A DNA stretch of 64,000 nucleotides, taken from contig NC_061116.1 of assembly GCF_002878395.1 (NCBI RefSeq), forward strand, positions 123,983,415-124,047,414. The letters are read 5' to 3'. The notes beneath the pieces are model-generated. The model was not told where the DNA came from. It saw only the letters and a list, made by a program, of their open reading frames with translations, and did not search any database. This DNA is from Capsicum annuum. Its lineage: Eukaryota > Streptophyta > Magnoliopsida > Solanales > Solanaceae. Of this stretch, positions 48,387-59,119 are shown one piece after another (the stretch's first letter is position 1; every line of letters starts with the position of its first letter). Both the position numbers and the translations under genes were made by a program.

Positions 48387-49765
48387 TTTGTCCTCAAGTA
48401 ACTCAACACAACTAAGCGAATACATGGCATATTCAGTAGCCAATTTTCTCTTTTAAGCTCAAAACAAAGTTACCACCTCTAAGGTCAATCCAATTAAAAC
48501 CAATTGTGTATGTCATTGAAGAACAATAATGTAACACAAAGGAATCAAGCAATGGAATCAATCCTAGCCACAACAACCATTCATATACCATTGTTGCACT
48601 ATCTAAACAAGCAAGTAGCTAGTAACAATACCATTGTGCACTCACAATAAAGAAATCCCCCTCCTTGCATATAATAAACCAAAAATGTAAATGTGGGGAT
48701 CATCAAAAGACTCTCACTCTCAAAATGAAGTTCCAATCAGTGTATGCCAAGTACCATAGGCTTGCCCTTATTTTCATTACCAAGACCTTCAGATATGCCA
48801 GCTAGGATCACTATAGGACTTCTTTTAGGCGTATAATGTAGGCTGGTGCTGGTATGATATTCAAGGTTATTTAAAGTGACTATGCCTCCTTGACACTACA
48901 CTACTATCTTGGGTCTTATTCACCTGTTTTTCGTTTTCTCTTCTATTGATTACACATGTTAAAGTTGGGTGCCTCTTTTTTGTTTTTTTATCATAGCACC
49001 CAACTTTTATTCTTGTTTTTCTTTATTCTACACTTCTTTATACTCATCTTACACCATGCACACCTATGATATCCACCCTTAGCTTAGGCTATTTGTCTAG
49101 GTCAATGTACACAGTGTCCAAGGAGGACCAGGGCCAAACAGGTTCATTATGGTATAAATAGGAAGGTGAAAGATGTCATACAGAAAAAAATAGGCTAATT
49201 AGGCTCAAAACAGGGATCAAAGGATATAATCCACATGGGGTAGGCTATTTAGGCTGAAAGTGGGTTAATCAACAAAACAGCCTATGATCCTTTCCTAACC
49301 CCTGTCCTTTAACCATGGTAAGACTAACCAGGCAAGTTTTGGCTTTAGCATACATAGGGAATTAAGTAGTTTCTCATACACACAGAGCATGCAAGTTTAT
49401 CGCAAGCCACTACTTATATAGTTCATGCAATTATTCAGCAATAATCATCAAGAGCTAGAACTAATGCCATAACAAGATTCACAATGGTCACAAGTAAATA
49501 TAATTCACATAGTCTTTGCAAACAAAACATTGGAGAGGTTTTTAAAAATCAATCAAAAACATGTCAACTGCTTTCTGTACTTGTATTTCTCCTAGTTACC
49601 ACAAAATATGTTACAACAACAGGATACCCTACACCCTCAACTCAAAATAAAAAAATTAAAAAAAGGGTTAAAGTATACCTAGAATGGATCAATCTCGGGT
49701 GTGATGGATTGCCTCCCATATAGGGCCTGATTTAATGTCGCGGTACTACTTAGGTACCTTGATTA
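48387..49765 (-). other. E 3' untranslated region, no env-like gene seen
   Basis: About 1.4 kb between the integrase end and the polypurine tract. Many Athila elements carry an extra, env-like frame here; none is visible, and the only open frame of note (79 codons at 49,484-49,723 on the plus strand) has no recognisable motif. Confidence 0.6.
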
Positions 49766-49767
49766 CT

Positions 49768-51050
49768 TCAGACTTTATTAAGAAAGACAATGGTGATACT
49801 TTTCACTGATTCTTTTGGGCCAATGTAAAACTTTACACGTTGCCCATTTAATTTGAAGGTACTACCGTCTTCATTTTTAAGTTCCACTACTCCAGATGAG
49901 TGGACTTCATTAAATTTAAAAAGGCCTGACCACTTAGATTTCAACTTACCTGGGAACAATTTGAGTCTGGAATTTAACAGAAGCACCAAGTCACCTTTTT
50001 GGAATTCTCGTTAATCATGGTACTTTTTCATTTTTTATTTATACAGATCTACTCATTCATAGGCCCTGAGATGAAATTCATCTATCTTATTCAATTGCCC
50101 CAGTCTCAGCTCTGCTGCTTCTTTCCAAGTCAGATTTAACCTATTGCGTACCCATAAGGACTTGTGCTCCAACTCTATTGGTAGGTGGCAAGATTTTCCA
50201 TAGACCAGCTAAAATGGTGACATGCTAATAGATGTATTGAAAGTAGTCCAATATGCCCACAAGGAATCATTGAGCTTTCAAGACCAATCTTTCCATCTAG
50301 CAATCACCGTTTTGGCTAGGATGGCTTTAATCTCAAAATTTGATACCTCTACTTGCCCACTGGTTTGTGGGTGGTATGGAGTAGTCACTCTGTGCTATTT
50401 CACCCCATATTTTACCAAAGCAGTTCAAAATATTTTGTTGCAAAAATGAGATCCTCCATCGCTTATGATAGTATGTGGTACTCCAAAGCGAGAGAAGATG
50501 TTCTTCTTGAGAAAAGCAACAACCCTCTTCCCTTCATTTTCAGACAAGGCTACAGCTTCGACCCATTTTGAGACGTTGTCAACAACAACTAAAATATACT
50601 TCATCCTGTAACATCTCATAAAAGGAACCATAAAATTAATGCCCCAGACATCAAATAATTCCACTTCAAGCATCTTAGTCAAGGGCATCTCATGTCTTTT
50701 AGAGATTGACCCCTGCCTCTGGCATTGGTCACATTTCAGCACAAACTCCGGGGCATCCTTGAATAATATTGGCCAATAATAGCCACTCTGTAACACCTTC
50801 CTAGCTATTTAGTAACCTACGTGGTGACCCAAGAATGGGAAAGCATGACATGCTTCAAATATGCACAATACATCCATTTCTGGCATGCATCTTCTTATAA
50901 TATTATCTGCATATCGCCGAAAAAGATATGGATCATCCTAGAAGTAATACGTCATATCATGCAGGAACTTCTCACTTTGATGGAAAGAAAGGTTTTCTGG
51001 GATAACCTCACTCACAACGTAATTTGCATAATCCCTATACCAAGGTAATT
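49768..51050 (-). pseudogene. E integrase, first catalytic Asp lost
   Basis: After the solo LTR the frame runs PWYRDYANYVVSEVIPEN, then a FWDDPYLFRR line near 50,930. The frame 50,796-50,425 is the zinc end and core: KCDQCQRQGSISKRHEMPLT, ELFDVWGINFMVPF, VVVDNVSKWVEAVAL and RFGVPHTIISDGGSHFCN. Athila normally has WGIDFMGPF, so the first catalytic Asp is Asn (codon at 50,635-50,637), a G-to-A change. The second Asp (ISDGG) and the Glu (SGQVEVS, near 50,350) remain. The C-terminal frame 49,989-49,768 reads LLLNSRLKLFPGKLKSKWSG. Confidence 0.9.
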
Positions 51051-53137
51051 TGTTATGACCTAAACCAGGGCCTGGACGTGATGAGCATTTCAAACCATGG
51101 AGGTCCGAAACACCCTATCTGTCTGGTAATCATGCACCTAATTCATATGATCAAAGAAATGCAGAAGAAACACAATAATTAGAAACATGGTCATAAATAT
51201 GAAAAGAAACAATAATGGGGAAATAAGGTTCCCCCAAAATCAATCAACCTCTAAACAACTGTCTGCGAAAATCTCTAACAAATGACTGAGTCAAGTAACT
51301 GTATATAAACTGGGAAAAATCCCCTAGTAGACCCCAAAACTAAATATAAGATAAAAGGACTGCAGGACATAAGACCTTCCGAATCATAGAAGGCTCACCA
51401 CTTGTCTCTGCAACTCTATCTGAATGATCTATTTATTCTCTTGACCACTAGACTGGACTTCTGAACCTGAGAGCTTGGAGAGGGGAGGGGGTCAGCACAA
51501 AAGTACTGGCACATAGAGATATCAAAACAAAACATAGTATATTTTTTTACAAAATATAGTTGAGAGCCATTATAAAGCAATTTCATATCAAATCATTTGG
51601 AAACGCATGGGCGTAATGCAATAGTTTCTCAATATCAATGAAATGCAACTGAGCTATGTGGAATACCCTATATAATTTACACCAACTGGCAAACTTCGGT
51701 TGCCACAGAGATTAGAGTTTAAGTGAGAGAGTGACACACAAGACCACGAAGCATGGTGTCTCAACCCAATGGTAGTGCCCAAGATCATATAGCCCAGGCT
51801 CCTACCTATAGTCCCAATTTGAGAATGACATAAAGTCAAGTACACAAGATCACTTAGCCTGGTACCAAATTTCTATGTCAACAAGCACGGTCTCTAGTGA
51901 TGAGTCCTTACACTCAAATGCCTTTCTCAGGCATCCACCTATCTTATGTAAAATCAATGTATTTAAATTTCATTTGATTTAATCACATATCATATTCTGT
52001 AGGGTATCATCATACCCGACTTGCAAGACATCAATATCACATCCACATATGCGTAATCATGTAAAAACCAAGGTGCTTCATCATTTACAAGTGGTGAACA
52101 ATAATTATTTCAAATTCATGCTCTTCTTTTTTGGTCACAATATGATATGGGGTATCAAGACATTATAAAAGGAATTTGAAAGAAATTTATAATTCATATT
52201 TATCAAAATTCCATGGAAAATCTCAAATCACATATGCATGGTTTCAACCATTTAAGTATATAGGCAAACAATTCCCTGACATAAAGAAAAATGACTTAGA
52301 AATCATATTAAAAGCAAGTTATTAGCATTTGATTGAAAAACCCCTATTCGAAAGCATTCATGTTCATAAAAACTACACCCATGAGATTTTAGGATAGCCC
52401 CACGTACTTCGATTACTATGAATATTAGATGCTTCTTGAAGCCTACACTGAGAGAATTCCAAATATGCAATTAGTTCCTAAAACCCCCGGTTGAATATTG
52501 AGTTGCTTGGGTTTTTATTTTAAAAACCTAAGAAGAATCCTTGAGCACTTTTGATGAATGAAGGTGTATTTTGGGGTCCTTGGAACTGAATTTCGTATTT
52601 TAGGGCTAAGTAAGGGTGGAAAAAGACCATTTTTCCCCAAAAATGGAGTGTTTAAGTCACTTGAATTCCTTACATAGGCGCCGCTCATCCCATCGCCTAT
52701 GTTCATATAGGCACCGCCTAGGCTATCGCCTATGATTTCCAGTGGTCATGGGCAATTTGTTAGGTGACGGATATCACTTTGAAAGGTCATAACGTCTTGC
52801 TCGGGTGTCAGATTTTAGAGAAATTGGTATCGTTGGAAAGCTAACTCGAAGACCTATTATTTTACACATAGTAGGATCCCTAATTCGACATATAAAGAGA
52901 GTTATGGTCGATGGAATCTGACATAATTTACAACATCCACTAAAACTTAGTCGATCGAAATAGTTTCAACTCGTCCTTAAGTTGAAGGACCTCTATGGTC
53001 TAAATTCAAGCTTGAATGGATTCACATGCTACACAAATAATTAAAATGTCGTATTGGTATATGATTTTATGGCTTCAGGGTTTATCAACACATCAGAATC
53101 ATGGTCTATATTGTAGCTCAAAATGCGGGGCGTTACA
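51051..53137 (-). mobile_element. Solo LTR inside E pol (F-like family)
   Basis: It begins TGTTATGACC and ends GGGGCGTTACA, the terminal style of the Tekay LTRs here; its start resembles F3 (TGTCATGGCCC). Flanks TAATT (51,046-51,050) and CAATT (53,138-53,142) are a TSD with one mismatch. Removing the LTR and one flank restores the E pol frame between RNase H and integrase. No internal sequence or second LTR is present, so it is a product of LTR-LTR recombination. The U3 part (52,670-52,740) repeats TAGGCG, CACCGCC and ATCGCCTATG words. Confidence 0.85.
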
Positions 53138-53830
53138 CAATTTTTCCATAGCGGCAGCCAGAATATCCTCATCAGGGAATGCATCATTTATCTTTATTTC
53201 ATCACTACTTTCCTATTCATCTTCCATTCTAGACAGATGATCTGCAACCTGGTTTTTACAACCTTTTCTTTCGTTGACCTAAAAGTCAAATTCTTGCAGC
53301 AGCAATACCCATCTGATCAGCCTTAATTTAGCATCCTTCTTAGCCATTAAATACCTCAAGGCAGCATGGTCGGTGTGGACCACTACTTTGGTCCCTAGCA
53401 AATAAGCTCTAAACTTTTCGAAAGCATACACTACAGCCAAAAGTTCCTATACAGTGATAGTGTAATTCTTTTTCACTCCATTCAGTGCTTTGCTGGTGTA
53501 ATATATCAGATGGAACAGTTTGTCCCTCTTTTGCCACAATACAGCTCCAAGGGCCACACTACTTACATCACACATGATCTCAAATGGTTTTGCCTAGTCA
53601 TTTGAAATAACAATAGGGGTATCAATCAACTTCTTTTTAAGGCATACAAATGCCTTCAAGCACTCGTCATCGAAGGAAAATTTCACCTCCTTCTCCAAAA
53701 GTTATCAAAGTGGATTTGCAATCTCTGAGAAGTCTTTTATAAATCTCCAATAAAAGCCAGCATGTCCAAGAAAACTGCACACTTCTTTCACTGAAATGAG
53801 AGGTGGTAGTTTCTCAATAACTTCCTCCTT
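53138..53830 (-). pseudogene. E RNase H, degenerate
   Basis: The minus strand gives [18 protein letters not shown] and then [17 protein letters not shown] at 53,335-53,445, the Athila [16 protein letters not shown] block with the catalytic Asp kept. It continues to [17 protein letters not shown] wording near 53,300 and ends at DEDILAAAMEKL, where the solo LTR interrupts. Upstream lines (53,460-53,700) correspond to the AxxxDASDxAxGAVL part. Confidence 0.85.
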
Positions 53831-54645
53831 TGCTAGATCAACTTTTATCCCCTTTTATGAAATTTTATGGCCAAGAACGATGCCCTCCTTGACCATGAAA
53901 TGACATTTTTCCCAGTTAAGCACCAAATTAAATTCAACACATCTTTGCAAGGCTACATTTATATTTGTCAAACACATCTCAAATGAATCACGCACTACAG
54001 ATAAATCATCCATGATTCCCTCTATGGTGTCCTCCACCATGTTAGAGAAGATAGACGCCACACACCATTGAAAAGTGGTGGGCGCATTACATAGTCCAAA
54101 TAGCAACCTTTTAAATGCAAAGGTGCCATATGGGCTTGTGAACATTGTCTTCTCCTGATCTTTAGGAGAAATAAATATTTGGTTGTATCTAGAATAACTA
54201 TCCAAGAAGCAATACCACCCCCGCCAACTAATCGATGAAGCATTTGGTCCATAAAGGGCATCAGAAAGTGGTCTTTTAGAGTCCAAGAATTTAGCTTGCG
54301 GTAGTCCATGCAAACTCTCCACCTAGTTAATAGCCTGAGCAGAATCCACTAATTCTTTTCATTAGCAACCACCATTATAACCCCTTTTTTAGGTACACAT
54401 CGAACTGGGCTCACCCACTTATTATTAGAAATAGGGTAAACCACTCCTTCACACAATATCTTAATAATATCTCTTGCATTGGTGGATTAAGACGGCACTG
54501 ATGCTCTATTGTTGGAATACAATCCTCCTCAAGCTGAATTTTATGCGTGCAGATTCCAAGGGAAATGCCAATAATATCTACAATGGTACACCCCATAGCT
54601 CTCTTGTGCCTTTGAAGTACTGAGATAAGTGCATTCACCTGTTAT
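53830..54645 (-). pseudogene. E reverse transcriptase, long open segment
   Basis: The frame 54,638-54,411 opens the domain: LISVLQRHKRAMGCTIVDI and HQCRLNPPMQEI. The frame 54,322-53,855 (155 codons) covers the core: YNQIFISPKDQEKTMFTSPY, GTFAFKRLLFGLCNAPTTF, then IMDDLSVVRDSF with the two catalytic Asp residues kept, and NLVLNWEKCHFMVKEGIVLG. The wording (GYNQIxIxPEDQEKTTFTCPYGT, FMDDFSVFG, WEKCHFMV) is diagnostic of Athila. A frameshift near 54,240 breaks the fingers (the MDYRKLN line lies in the other frame). Confidence 0.9.
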
Positions 54646-55465
54646 TCCCCCAAATCAGCTACAATAATAACAGGTAGCATGTTCCCATTGCCCAGAAACA
54701 AATATCGTAGGTGCCCAGGCAATTCCTTCAATTCTAACATTGAAGGCTCCTCAATAGATAGCTTGGTTGGTGGTATTGGTTGATTATCCAGTTTAAGATC
54801 TATCTTTTTAGGAGCATAAGGATATGAACCGATGCCTTTCAAGGCACAAACGGTCTCTTCATTCTCCCCAATACCTTCACTATCATAATTCATCATGACC
54901 GTGGTTAAAGGTTTGATAACAAGTTGCTCAGCTATGGGAACCTCCTATTCATCTTCATAATTCACATCAACTACTGAGAACACACTCATCTCTTTATGCT
55001 GCTTCATTGATTTAACCATATCAAATCGTACCACTTCATCATTCATCTTGAATAAGAGATTATTCTCTCTCAAATCAATCAGCATACTTCCTATTGTGAC
55101 AAAAGGTCAACCCAAGATTTTAGGCACCTCACAATCTAGAATGTTGAAGTCTGCAGGGAATGTAAAGTCGGACAGCTTCACCAACACATCATACAGAATG
55201 CTAACAAGTTTCTTTATTGACTTATCCTTCATCACGAGTCTCATGTTGGTGGGTGTGGGATTTCCCAGACCCAACTTTCTTTAAATAGTTAGTGGTATCA
55301 AATTAACGCTTGCTCCCAGATCACATAGTGGTTTGGTGAATTCCATTATCCCAAATGTGCAGGGAATGGTGATTTCACCTAGGTCTGGCTTCTTATATAC
55401 TAGGGTCCTAGTAGAAATAGTGCTACAAAGGTGGAGATCTGCCTCCAATTCGTTGCTCACCACTC
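54645..55465 (-). pseudogene. E protease and linker
   Basis: The frame 55,463-55,281 gives YKKPDLGEITIPCTFGIMEF and CDLGASVNLIPLT, the Athila protease active site (LCDLGASINLMPL; Asp kept). An open linker frame at 54,896-54,642 reads PTKLSIEEPSMLELKELPGH and LRYLFLGNGNMLPVII, the ELKxLPxHLxYxFLG line that leads into reverse transcriptase. Confidence 0.85.
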
Positions 55466-55610
55466 ATTTCTTAGTCACAAGGTCCTTCATGAATTTTGCA
55501 CAGACTGGTATTTGCTCAAGTGCTTCAACTAGGGGAACATTTATTGTCAATTGCTTGAGCATTGCCATGAATTTACTGAATTCAGCATCATAAGTATTCT
55601 TCTTCAATCA

Positions 55611-57345
55611 TTAAAAAAAGGGAGGCGGTAGTCTAGGGATAGATTTCAACACCACTTTCTCTTCCTTCTTTTTTTCCTTTTTCAAAGCATTAGCAGAACT
55701 ATCGAGCTTCTTAGACTCCACTAGTTTGCTTTCTTCAGATTCATTAACAACCTTCTCACCATCAAAAGATTTGCCCATAAAAGGACAAGGTAATATCTTA
55801 CCACTCCTAGTGGTAATCGCCATACATGAGCCACCATTTTATGGATTCTAAACCATATCACTAAGTAAAGTACCAATTTTTCTTAGGTTCAGTGTTGTGG
55901 AAAGTTGGCTTATCTTCCGCTCCAACTGCTTGATAGAAGTGGAGTGTGAACAAACTAACTGATTCAGTGTAAAGAATTCACTCTTCATAGTGGTTACCCC
56001 CGAGCTGGTAGCCTCAACTCCCTTCAACAATTTTTCCACCACGTCCTCCATAGACATCTTGCAAAATCTAGTTGGTGAAACATCCCGACTTTATGGAGGA
56101 ACATACAAACCACTCCTATTATTATTGTTTCTCAAGTTTCCTTGCTCCCCATCTTTATAATCAGGCCTGTCATAAAAGTTCTGACCTTGATTCCCTTGGC
56201 TATTGCCTCAGAAACCCCCCTGATTATTAACATAATTTTTCTCATCATCGGCATTAATAGCAACAGTGCACTGAGATTCCACAGCTTTAAACTTTTTAGT
56301 CTTGCTAGACAGCAAGTGCTTGGTCAGCAAGTTCATCTGAGTTTTAAGTGGGCCATGTCTTGGTCTCACCTCCTCATCCCTTCTACGCTGCTCCGTAGTC
56401 ATACCACCTAAAATAATTTGGGCTAGCTACCATAGAATCCCTGGTATGCCAAGCCCAACTCTATTTGGTCATTCTATTTAGCATGTCTGAAGCATCTTAA
56501 AAAAAAAGATCAATGAACGAACCACCTGCAGCATTATCTATAATTTTCTTTGTCACAGAGTTAAAAGCTCTGTACAAAGTATCCATCAAGTACAAGTTCG
56601 TCATGTCATGGTTCGTATATTGTGCCATCTTCTTCTTAAATCTCTCCCAAGTTTTATGCAATGCTTCAGTCGGTAGCTTCCTAAAGTTATTGATTTTGTC
56701 ACTCAATTATACCCTCCTAGAGGGAGGAAAGAACTATTCTAGGAATTCCTCTTTTACCTATCTCCAGTTGGTTATAGAACCGAGCTCTAGCTTATTTAAC
56801 CATATTATTGCCTCCCCAGACAGAGATAATGGAAACAATCTCAGCCGAATCGCATTCTGGCTCACTCCCAGATTATCAAAAGATTTGCAAATGGTGATAA
56901 AGTTCACCAAGTGCATGTTCGGATCATCACCAGGCAATCCTCCAAACAACCCCTTCAGATTCAAGAGTTGAATCATAGTACTTGTTATGCTGAATTTTGT
57001 ACGACATGCCAAAGGTGGAGGAATGATAGCACCCATTGCACCTAGTCCATCCATTCCTTCGCCAGCATCATCAACCTCATAATAGATAGGCTATTGACCA
57101 TACCTTCCTCAGATTGGACGGTTTTTGTCAAAATTTTGTTGTACGGGTGTAGTTATTTGCTTAGCTCGCCTTGGGTTTTGAGGATTTAGGAATTCCTCAT
57201 CACCCAAGTCTTCATCATCATGGTTCGAGTGACATACTTGTTGACCCTGGTTCTGTACGTTAACCTGAGCCCTGGCCAAGGCTGCCAATCTGTCAGCCTC
57301 TTGCTATTCTACCATTCTCCCATTCAGCGGAGGTTTCAAATTAAT
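55611..57345 (-). pseudogene. E gag, Athila type
   Basis: It starts near 57,345 (NLKPPLNGRMVE, a TAG, then ADRLAALARAQVNVQNQ). The frame 57,054-56,758 gives LLNLKGLFGGLPGDDPNMHL, LVNFITICKSF and LRLFPLSLSGEAIIWLNKL, the retrotransposon gag core. The frame 56,706-56,497 gives NFRKLPTEALHKTWERFKK. A heptad-like segment follows at 56,057-55,848 (IKQLERKISQLSTTLN) and then AITTRSGKILPCP at 55,823. All are Athila gag landmarks in order, separated by stops. Confidence 0.9.
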
Positions 57346-57484
57346 TAGTAATAATGGTTCCCCTAAACTTTTTATTTTTGGCATAAACAACAAGGAACCT
57401 GCAATAAACAAAACCAACAATTAAACATAAATCTGGGAAACCTAACTAACAGTCAATTAGCACACACAACTTTCAATTTTCAAC

Positions 57485-57507
57485 CGGATTCCCCGGCAAT
57501 GATGCTA
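57485..57507 (-). other. E primer binding site (Asp tRNA)
   Basis: The minus strand reads TAGCATCATTGCCGGGGA beside the LTR. The Athila site for Asp tRNA is TGGCGCCGTTGCCGGGGA. The four differences are G-to-A or C-to-T, three of them at CpG, which fits decay by methylated-cytosine deamination. Confidence 0.85.
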
Positions 57508-57510
57508 TTT

Positions 57511-59042
57511 TGGGTAATGCTCAAACTACATTCTTGAATAGGTGTAAGAGATCGTCGTCAATATAAAACCCAACTAGGTTGGGTTCGAATCCCACAGGGA
57601 CTATGGTGTGAACTCAAGTCGTTTGTGATTTAATTCACTGATAGTTTAATGTTTCTTGAAATTGGGGTTTAAGTTTCACAAATGATTGTTCGTCACTTTA
57701 ATTTCGGTGTTTGTAACCAATATTTTAAGAAATAATGAGAATTATGTTTACTAGGGTTTACGGTACATGACAAATGCTAGAGGTAACTGAAGACTCTCAT
57801 GATGGTTAGGATAACAAGTTATCTTTATTGATGATATGCTCAAATATCTCTCAACGTATTTTAGCATCTAATTTCCTAATCCTCTTGGAATTAGGAAATT
57901 TCTGTTCACTGTCTAGATTTTACCTTAGGTTAACCAACCTTGATACAGTGTTGATTATTAACGGAAGTATTTTCGAGTCTTGGTTGATAATTCACTTTCT
58001 ACTGTATATGATTTCTTTCTCAAGCAAATCAAAGTAGGTATGTCTACTATTTGCAACCAACAGACATTAATTAAAATCTCAGAATTATCAAGTAATCCTA
58101 ACACCTATTAAATCTTGAGTGTTTAGCACATCGTCATGACCTAACCCTAGATCCCATAATTCAGGTTAATGGAGTTTAGCTACTCATGATTCAAGGAACA
58201 AGTACATGAATGGAATTCATAAGTGAGAAGATTAACTTAAAACGATGATGAAAATCAAGAAGTATAACTTGAATTGAACCATGCTACAAAACTCCAAAAA
58301 TATTTTAACTAGCGAGAGAGAAATATTGCATGTTTTTCTTTTCGAATAAATATGAGTCAAATAACTCCTTCTAGAAAACCCTAAAATAAGGATTTAAATA
58401 GTTTAAGCTAATTAAGGAAATAAAATCAAAGTTACAGTTTTTCCTCAAAATAGATGATGACGTCCGTGATGGCTTATCATGAGTATGATGGCTTATTACG
58501 GATGTCATCAGCTCCTCTGCACTTTTTACTTTTGCTGCCTAAGGCTGATGATGACGATGATGCCTTATCACCAGCCTGACGATGTGTCATGGATTTTTTC
58601 ATAAAATTCTCTTCAACTTCCATTTTCTTTTTAAGGATGACGATGCTCCTGATGCCTTATCACCAGCCTAACGATATGCATGGATGTCATCACAAAACTG
58701 TCTTCAACTTCCATCTTCTATTTAAGGATGACGACGCTCCTGACACCTTATCTCAATGTGTCATCACAACTTCAACTCATGCCAAATCTCTAGTTAAGTC
58801 TGACGACAACTGTGACAGCCTATCACAGGGCTGATGACTTATCACAGATGTTGTTAGCCACACTTCTCTTTAGATTCCTCAAGATTTTAACTTCTTTTCT
58901 TCCATTCTTGTTGGTTCTCTATCCCATCATCATAAATTGTAAAATCAGACATAAAAAAATCAAAAACGATAAAATTTTCTTAAGACTTTGCAATTATTCT
59001 TGGTTAAAGGTCTTAAATATGTTAGTAATTGCTCACACATCA
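57511..59042 (-). repeat. E 5' LTR
   Basis: It begins TGGGTAATGCTCAA and ends GCTCACACATCA. It matches 46,854-48,363 along its length, including the 91-92-bp repeat array and the inverted repeat (58,810-58,828, one mismatch). Confidence 0.9.
58535..58830 (-). repeat. About 91-bp tandem repeats in the E LTR (5' copy)
   Basis: Units start at CTAAGG or TTAAGG at 58,540, 58,631 and 58,722. The middle unit is the best preserved (GATGCTCC, TTATCACCAGCC, GATGTCATCAC). Confidence 0.8.
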
Positions 59043-59119
59043 CTATTCCACAAGGCTCTACTAGACATGGCTTCATAGAAACCCTAGGATTCTTGAACCT
59101 TGGGCTATGATACCAAGTT
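59043..59119 (-). other. D leader end and primer binding site
   Basis: This is the right flank of E (TSD CTATT at 59,043-59,047), then the D leader, then the primer site at about 59,103-59,117. The minus strand reads CTTGGTATCATAGCCC, one mismatch from TGGTATCAGAGCC. It is one of the best preserved initiator-Met sites here. Confidence 0.85.

Larger units (their letters stand above)
46854..59042 (-). mobile_element. E: Athila-lineage Ty3/gypsy element
   Basis: E measures 12,189 bp, about 10.1 kb without the solo LTR inside it. The LTRs are 46,854-48,363 and 57,511-59,042, with an Asp-tRNA primer site. Gag, protease, reverse transcriptase, RNase H and integrase all carry Athila-type wording on the minus strand. 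The TSD CTATT is perfect. By eye the LTRs differ at roughly 10-13% of positions, less than B's, in keeping with its inner place in the nest. No env-like frame is seen between integrase and the 3' LTR. Confidence 0.9.

Noticed and set aside
49484..49723. Candidate env-like gene of the Athila element
   Set aside because: It lies on the wrong strand and has no signal or membrane segment of the expected kind; nothing env-like was found on the minus strand either.
56513..56971. 152-codon plus-strand open frame
   Set aside because: It is the opposite-strand shadow of the Athila gag core, which has clear family wording on the minus strand.
59103..59117. tRNA-like sequence (TGGTATCATAGC)
   Set aside because: It is a primer binding site complementary to the end of initiator Met tRNA, not a tRNA gene; there is no cloverleaf around it.
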